From Osmia lignaria lignaria (lineage: Eukaryota > Arthropoda > Insecta > Hymenoptera > Megachilidae), in the NCBI RefSeq assembly GCF_051020975.1, contig NW_027478169.1, positions 12,586,001 through 12,650,000 of the forward strand: 64,000 nt of DNA. Reading direction: 5' to 3'. Every line of letters begins with the position of its first letter. Position 1 is the first letter of the stretch. Made by a program: the position numbers and the translations under genes. The notes beneath the pieces were generated by a model. That model saw nothing but the letters and a program-made list of their open reading frames with translations, searched no databases and was not told the DNA's origin. This document shows positions 57,546-64,000 of the stretch, piece after piece.

Positions 57546-60121
57546 ATATCTCGGAAACGAAGCGAGCTATGGCAAAATGTTAAGAGACCTTTTTTGTAGA
57601 GAATTAAGTTTCCTACTTTTTATGTTCTATGATATTTTTTGATCAGATGCGTAGTTCTCGAGATATATCAAGATATTTAAAAGTTCCGAAGCCGCACCAA
57701 CATAATAGAGATACAGAAACACCGTGGCCCCTTTATTTGAGATAACTCTGCACTATTGCGAGCTGTAAATGCCACTTCCAGCTTAGCTGTGCAGAAGAAG
57801 AACAACAAGAAGAAGAAATATCTCGAAATATGTCCGTCAGGCCCCTTCCCTTGAGATATATCTGCAAATATCTCGGAGACGAAGCGAGCTATGGCAAAAT
57901 GTTAAGAGACCTTTTTTGTAGAGAATTATGTTTCCTACTTTTTATGTTCTATGATATTTTTTGATCAGACGCGTAGTTCTCGAGATATATCAAGATATTT
58001 AAAAGTTCCGAAGCGGCACCAACATAATAGAGATACAGAAATACCGTGGCCCCTTTCTTTGAGATAACTCTGCACTATTGCGAGCTGCAAATGCCACTTC
58101 CAGCTTAGCTGTGCAGAAGAAGAACAACAAGAAGAAGAAATATCTGGAAATATGTCCGTCAGGCCCCTTCCCTTGAGATAAATCTGCAAATATCTCGGAA
58201 ACGAAGCGAGCTACGGCAAAATGTTAAGAGACCTTTTTTGTAGAAAATTAGGATTCCTACTTTTTATGTTCTATGATATTTTTTGAACAGATGCGTAGTT
58301 CTCGAGATATATCAAGATATTTAAAAGTTCCGAAGCCGCACCAACATAATAGAGATACAGAAACACCATGGCCCCTTTCTTTGAGATAACTCTGCACTAT
58401 TGCGAGCTGTAAACGCCACTTCCAGCTTAGCTGTGCAGAAGAAGAACAACAAGAAGAAGAAATATCTCGAAATATGTCCGTCAGGCCCCTTCCCTTGAGA
58501 TATATCTGCAAATATCTCGGAGACGAAGCGAGCTATGGCAAAATGTTAAGAGACCTTTTTTGTAGAGAATTATGTTTCGTACTTTTTATGTTCTATGATA
58601 TTTTTTGATCAGACGCGTAGTTCTCGAGATATATCAAGATATTTAAAAGTTCCGAAGCCGCACCAACATAATAGAGATACAGAAACACCGTGGCTCCTTT
58701 CTTTGAGATAACTCTGCACTATTGCGACCTGGAAATGCCACTTCCAGTTTAGCTGTGCAGAAGAAGAACAACAAGAAGAAGAAATATCTCGAAATATGTC
58801 CGTTAGGCCCCTTCCCTTGAGATAAATCTGCAAATATCTCGGAAACGAAGCGAGCTATGGCAAAATGTTAAGAGACCTTTTTTGTAGAGAATTATGTTTC
58901 CTACAATTTATGTTCTATGATATTTTTTGATCAGATGCGTAGTTCTCGAGATATACCAAGATATTTAAAAGTTCCGAAGCCGCACCAACATAATAGAGAT
59001 ACAGAAACACCGTGGCCCCTTTCTTTGAGATAACTCTGCACTATTGCGAGCTGCAAATGCCACTTCCAGCTTAGCTGTGCAGAGGAAGAACAACAAGAAG
59101 AAGGAATATCTCGAAATATGTCCGTCAGGCCAGTTCCTTTGAGCTGAATCTGCAAATATCTCGGAAACGAAGCGAGCTATAGCAAAATGTTAAGAGACCT
59201 TTTTTGTAGAGAATTATGTTTCCTACAATTTATGTTCTATGATATTTTTTGATCAGAAGCGTAGTTTTCGAGATATATCGAGATATTTAAAAGTTCCGAA
59301 GCCACACCAACATAATAGAGATACAGAAACACCGTGGCCCCTTTCTTTGAGATAACTCTGCACTAGTGCGAGCCGCAAATGCCACTTCCAGCTTAGCTGT
59401 GCAGAACAAGAACAACAAGAAGAAGAAATATCTCGAAATATGTCCGTCAGGCCCCTTCCCTTGAGATAAATATGCAAATATCTCGGAAACGAAGCGAGCT
59501 ATGGCAAAATGTTAAGCGACCTTTTTTGTAGAGAATTAAGTTTCCTACTTTTTATGTTCTATGATATTTTTTGATCAGATGCGTAGTTCTCGAGATATAT
59601 CAAGATATTTAAAAGTTCCGAAGCCGCACCAACATAATAGAGATACAGAAACACCGTGGCCCCTTTCTTTGAGATAACTCTGCACTATTGCGAGCTGTAA
59701 ATGCCACTTCCAGTTAAGCTGTGCAGAAGAAGAACAACAAGAAGAAGAAATATCTCGAAATATGTCCGTCAGGACCCTTCCCTTGAGATAAATCTGCAAA
59801 TATCTCGGAAACGAAGCGAGCTATTGCAAAACGTTAAGAGACCTTTTTTGTAGAGAATTAAGTTTCCTACTTTTTATGTTCTATGATATTTTTTGATCAG
59901 ATGCGTAGTTCTCGAGATATATCAAGATATTTAAAAGTTCCGAAGCCGCACCAACATAATAGAGATACAGAAATACCGTGGCCCCTTTCTTTGAGATAAC
60001 TCTGCACTATTGCGAGCTGCAAATGCCACTTCCAGCTTAACTGTGCAGAAGAAGAACAACAAGAAGAAGAAATATCTGGAAATATGTCCGTCAGGCCCCT
60101 TCCCTTGAGATAAATCTGCAA

Positions 60122-62053
60122 ATATCTCGGAAACGAAGAGAGCTACGGCAAAATGTTAAGAGACCTTTTTTGTAGAGGATTAGGTTTCCTACTTTTTATG
60201 TTCTATGATATTTTTTGATCAGATGCGTAGTTCTCGAGATATATCAAGATATTTAAAAGTTCCGAAGCCGCACCAACATAATAGAGATACAGAAACACCG
60301 TGGCCCCTTTCTTTGAGATAACTCTGCACTATTGCGAGCTGTAAATGCCACTTCCAGCTTAGCTGTGCAGAAGAAGAACAACAAGAAGAAGAAATATCTC
60401 GAAATATGTCCGTTAGGCCCCTTCCCTTGAGATAAATCTGCAAATATCTCGGAAACGAAGCGAGCTATGGCAAAATGTTAAGAGACCTTTTTTGTAGAGA
60501 ATTAAGTTTCCTACTTTTTATCTTCTATGATACTTTCTGATCAGATGCGTAGTTCTCGAGATATATCAAGATATTTAAAAGCTCCGAAGCCGCACCAACA
60601 TAATAGAGATACAGAAACACCGTGGCCCCTTTCTTTGAGATAACTCTGCACTATTGCGAGCTGCAAATGCCACTTTCAGCTTAGCTGTGCAGAAGAAGAA
60701 CAACAAGAAGAAGAAATATCTCGAAATATGTCCGTCAGGCCCCTTCCCTTGAGATAAATCTGCAAATATCTCGGAAACGAAGAGAGCTACGGCAAAATGT
60801 TAAGAGACCTTTTTTGTAGAGAATTAGGTTTCCTACTTTTTATGTTCTATGATATTTTTTGATCAGATGCGTAGTTCTCGAGATATATCAAGATATTTAA
60901 AAGTTCCGAAGCCGCACCAACATAATAGAGATACAGAAACACCGTGGCCCCTTTCTTTGAGATAACTCTGCACTATTGCGAGCTGTAAATGCCACTTCCA
61001 GCTTAGCTGTGCAGAAGAAGAACAACAAGAAGAAGAAATATCTCGAAATATGTCCGTCAGGCCCCTTCCCTTGAGATATATCTGCAAATATCTCGGAAAC
61101 GAAGCGAGCTATGGCAAAATGTTAAGAGACCTTTTTTGTAGAGAATTAAGTTTCCTACGTTTTATGTTCTATGATATTTTTTGATCAGATGCGTAGTTCT
61201 CGAGATATATCAAGATATTTAAAAGTTCCGAAGCCGCACCAACATAATAGAGATACAGAAACACCGTGGCCCCTTTCTTTGAGATAACTCTGCACTATTG
61301 CGAGCTGTAAATGCCACTTCCAGCTTAGCTGTGCAGAAGAAGAACAACAAGAAGAAGAAATATCTCGAAATATGTCCGTTAGGCCCCTTCCCTTGAGATA
61401 AATCTGCAAATATCTCGGAAACGAAGCGAGCTATGGCAAAATGTTAAGAGACCTTTTTTGTAGAGAATTAAGTTTCCTACTTTTTATCTTCTATGATACT
61501 TTCTGATCAGATGCGTAGTTCTCGAGATATATCAAGATATTTAAAAGCTCCGAAGCCGCACCAACATAATAGAGATACAGAAACACCGTGGCCCCTTTCT
61601 TTGAGATAACTCTGCACTATTGCGAGCTGCAAATGCCACTTTCAGCTTAGCTGTGCAGAAGAAGAACAACAAGAAGAAGAAATATCTCGAAATATGTCCG
61701 TCAGGCCCCTTCCCTTGAGATAAATCTGCAAATATCTCGGAAACGAAGAGAGCTACGGCAAAATGTTAAGAGACCTTTTTTGTAGAGAATTAGGTTTCCT
61801 ACTTTTTATGTTCTATGATATTTTTTGATCAGATGCGTAGTTCTCGAGATATATCAAGATATTTAAAAGTTCCGAAGCCGCACCAACATAATAGAGATAC
61901 AGAAACACCGTGGCCCCTTTCTTTGAGATAACTCTGCACTATTGCGAGCTGTAAATGCCACTTCCAGCTTAGCTGTGCAGAAGAAGAACAACAAGAAGAA
62001 GAAATATCTCGAAATATGTCCGTCAGGCCCCTTCCCTTGAGATATATCTGCAA
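60122..62053. repeat. Trimeric higher-order repeat (2 x 966 bp)
   Basis: Units ending 60443, 60765 and 61087 are matched by those ending 61409, 61731 and 62053. The shared rare marks are gatactttctgatcag, gctccgaag, ctttcagc, gaagagagctacgg and gagaattagg. One visible difference is ccgtgg-side neighbours with cctacgttttatg in the second copy. Confidence 0.8.
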
Positions 62054-62374
62054 ATATCTCGGAAACGAAGCGAGCTATGGCAAAATGTTAAGAGACCTTT
62101 TTTGTAGAGAATTAAGTTTCCTACGTTTTATGTTCTATGATATTTTTTGATCAGATGCGTAGTTCTCGAGATATATCAAGATATTTAAAAGTTCCGAAGC
62201 CGCACCAACATAATAGGGATACAGAAACACCGTGCCCCTCTCTTTGAGATAACTCTGCACTATTGCGAGTTGCAAATGCCACTTCCAGCTTAGCTGTGCA
62301 GAAGAAGAACAACAAGAGGAAGAAATATCTCGAAATATGTCCGTCAGGCCCCTTACCCTGAGATAAATCTGCAA
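62054..62374. repeat. d1 monomer
   Basis: Full d1 mark set, with gcgagttgc as a private change. It is followed by a gctccgaag unit, as at 1938-2580. Confidence 0.85.
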
Positions 62375-62696
62375 ATATCTCGGAAACGAAGCGAGCTATG
62401 GCAAAATGTTAAGAGACCTTTTTTGTAGAGAATTAAGTTTCCTACTTTTTATCTTCTATGATATTTTCTGATCAGATGCGTAGTTCTCGAGATATATCAA
62501 GATATTTAAAAGCTCCGAAGCCGCACCAACATAATAGAGATACAGAAACACCGTGGCCCCTGTCTTTGAGATAACTCTGCACTATTGCGAGCTGTAAATG
62601 CAACTTCCAGCTTAGCTGTGCAGAAGAAGAACAACAAGAAGAAGAAATATCTCGAAATATGTCCGTCAGGCCCCTTCCCTTGAGATATATCTGCAA

Positions 62697-63017
62697 ATAT
62701 CTCGGAAACGAAGCGAGCTATGGCAAAATGTTAAGAGACCTTTTTTGTAGAGAATTATGTTTCCTACAATTTATGTTCTATGATATTTTTTGATCAGATG
62801 CGTAGTTCTCGAGATATACCAAGATATTTAAAAGTTCCGAAGCCGCACCAACATAATAGAGATACAGAAACACCGTGGCCCCTTTCTTTGAGATAACTCT
62901 GCACTATTGCGAGCTGCAAATGCCACTTCCAGCTTAGCTGTGCAGAGGAAGAACAACAAGAAGAAGGAATATTTCGAAATATGTCCGTCAGGCCAGTTCT
63001 TTGAGCTGAATCTGCAA
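62697..63017. repeat. 321-bp Q monomer
   Basis: Reads ggccagttctttgagc, one C fewer than other Q units, plus atatttcg. The deletion breaks the antisense frame near its start. The unit at 63662-63982 has the same deletion, so the change spread by duplication. Confidence 0.82.
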
Positions 63018-64000
63018 ATATCTCGGAAACGAAGCGAGCTATGGCAAAATGTTAAGAGACGTTTTTTGTAGAGAATTATGTTTCCTACAATTTATGTTCT
63101 ATGATATTTTTTGATCAGATGCGTAGTTCTCGAGATATATCAAGATATTTAAAAGTTCCGAAGCCGCACCAACATAATAGAGATACAGAAACACCGTGGC
63201 CCCTTTCTTTGAGATAACTCTGCACTATTGCGAGCTGCAAATGTCACTTTCAGCTTAGCTGTGCAGAAGAAGAACAACAAGAAGAAGAAATATCTCGAAA
63301 TATGTCCGTCAGGCCCCTTCCCTTGAGATAAATCTGCAAATATCTCGGAAACGAAGAGAGCTATGGCAAAATGTTAAGAGACCTTTTTTGTAGAGAATTA
63401 GGTTTCCTACTTTTTATGTACTATGATATTTTTTGATCAGATGCGTAGTTCTCGAGATATATCAAGATATTTAAAAGTTCCGAAGCCGCACCAACATAAT
63501 AGAGATACAGAAACACCGTGGCCCCTTTCTTTGAGATAACTCTGCACTATTGCGAGCTGTAAATGCCACTTCCAGTTAAGCTGTGCAGAAGAAGAACAAC
63601 AAGAAGAAGAAATATCTCGAAATATGTCCGTCAGGCCCCTTCCCTTGAGATATATCTGCAAATATCTCGGAAACGAAACGAGCTATGGCAAAATGTTAAG
63701 AGACCTTTTTTGTAGAGAATTATGTTTCCTATAATTTATGTTCTATGATATTTTTTGATCAGATGCGTAGTTCTCGAGATATACCAAGATATTTAAAAGT
63801 TCCGAAGCCGCACCAACATAATAGAGATACAGAAACACCGTGGCCCCTTTCTTTGAGATAACTCTGCACTATTGCGAGCTGCAAATGCCACTTCCAGCTT
63901 AGCTGTGCAGAGGAAGAACAACAAGAAGAAGGAATATTTCGAAATATGTCCGTCAGGCCAGTTCTTTGAGCTGAATCTGCAAATATCTCGGAAACGAAGC

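Larger units (their letters stand above)
1..64000. repeat. 322-bp tandem satellite array, about 199 copies, spanning the whole window
   Basis: Every 322 bases the same unit returns in the same orientation, running through a T-run zone, cagaWgcgtagtt, the ccgaagccgcacc block, a GAA/CAA tract, atatctcgaaatatg, and ctgcaaatatctcgg. Phase marks run from 7 to 63982 without a gap: 199 periods, with all departures from 322 explained by six 15-bp deletions, fourteen 1-bp deletions and one 1-bp insertion (net figures). A typical unit is about 39% GC by hand count. No unit is inverted and nothing is inserted. Satellites of this kind form constitutive heterochromatin, often at centromeres. The location and the species are inference. 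The array continues past both ends of the window. Confidence 0.99.
55616..64000. repeat. Right flank block, T-type, sharing rare units with the left flank
   Basis: About 26 units, of which only the one ending 59477 is A-type. It holds gaacagatgcg units (ending 55937, 56902, 58511), N/cgacctgg units (57224, 58833), d1 units, and ctttcag units with an antisense stop (60765, 61731, 63340). A trimer at a 966-bp lag (gtaaat, ctttcag with gatactttctg, gtaaat with attagg) occupies 60122-62053. The last two Q units (ending 63017 and 63982) each lack one C in ggccagttcttt. The array runs off the end of the window. Confidence 0.8.

Noticed and set aside
75..63661. About 180 small minus-strand open frames as a tandem gene family of 74-residue proteins
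   Set aside because: They start at TTG, have no ATG in the typical copy, lie in a satellite whose period shifts the frame by one at each copy, show amino-acid-changing variation freely, and have no recognisable domain or promoter.
1..64000. CRISPR array
   Set aside because: The period is 322 bp and the whole unit is repeated. There are no short identical repeats separated by unique spacers.
1..64000. tRNA, rRNA or other structured RNA genes within the unit
   Set aside because: No cloverleaf, no rRNA-like blocks and no A/B box pair recognised. The short dyads (cagcttagctg, ctgcac/gtgcag) are too small to support an RNA gene.

Overview
The whole 64 kb window is one uninterrupted head-to-tail satellite DNA array. 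The unit is 322 bp (about 39% GC, hand-counted on one typical unit), and about 199 copies lie in the same orientation. Taking the shared block ctgcaa/atatctcg as a phase mark, I can follow it from position 7 to 63982. The 199 periods between those marks account for every base: 199 x 322 minus 103, where 103 is the net of six 15-bp deletions, fourteen 1-bp deletions and one 1-bp insertion. There is no unique DNA, transposon, RNA gene or credible protein gene, and neither edge of the array is inside the window.

Long tandem satellite with mosaic higher-order repeats points to a eukaryotic chromosome, most likely a centromeric, pericentromeric or other heterochromatic block. A 322-bp unit is close to a dinucleosome length, as in many animal and plant satellites. 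The general look (T-runs, gagatat/atatctcg words) makes me guess an arthropod. That is an impression, not evidence, and no species is claimed.

Units fall into recognisable variants, named here for use below. T-type has cagaTgcg, gttCtcgag and atcAagat; A-type has cagaAgcg, gttTtcgag and atcGagat. Further marks ride on these. Q: ggccagttcc with gagctgaatc. H: gctgcacc, agaggtac, gacccc and gatgaatc. G: ggccacttcc, usually with tttgggataac. R: cactagtgcgagccgc. N: ctggaaatgcc. S: ccgacagg. L: gatagatcaagatactt. d1: a one-base deletion giving ccgtgcccc. Hd15: H with a 15-bp deletion.

Layout: about 1-4.2 kb and 55.6-64 kb are flanks made mostly of T-type units that share rare variants (d1, the N/cgacctgg unit, a ctttcag unit). 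About 4.2-55 kb is a core rich in A-type, R, G, Q and H units. It is organised as a patchwork of local higher-order repeats of 2, 3, 4, 5, 6 and perhaps 12 monomers, with readable crossover junctions. A more diverged patch sits at 42.1-43.7 kb.

The only recurrent open frame (about 74 codons, minus strand) starts at TTG and normally has no ATG. The 322-bp period shifts frame at every copy, and 17 of 199 copies are broken. I treat it as non-coding. Within each unit there is internal structure: a 27-bp direct repeat at a 114-bp offset, a 16-bp inverted repeat spanning 169 bp, a GAA/CAA tract and a T-run zone. I see no previously undescribed enzymatic or defence system here. What is interesting is the architecture and history of the array.
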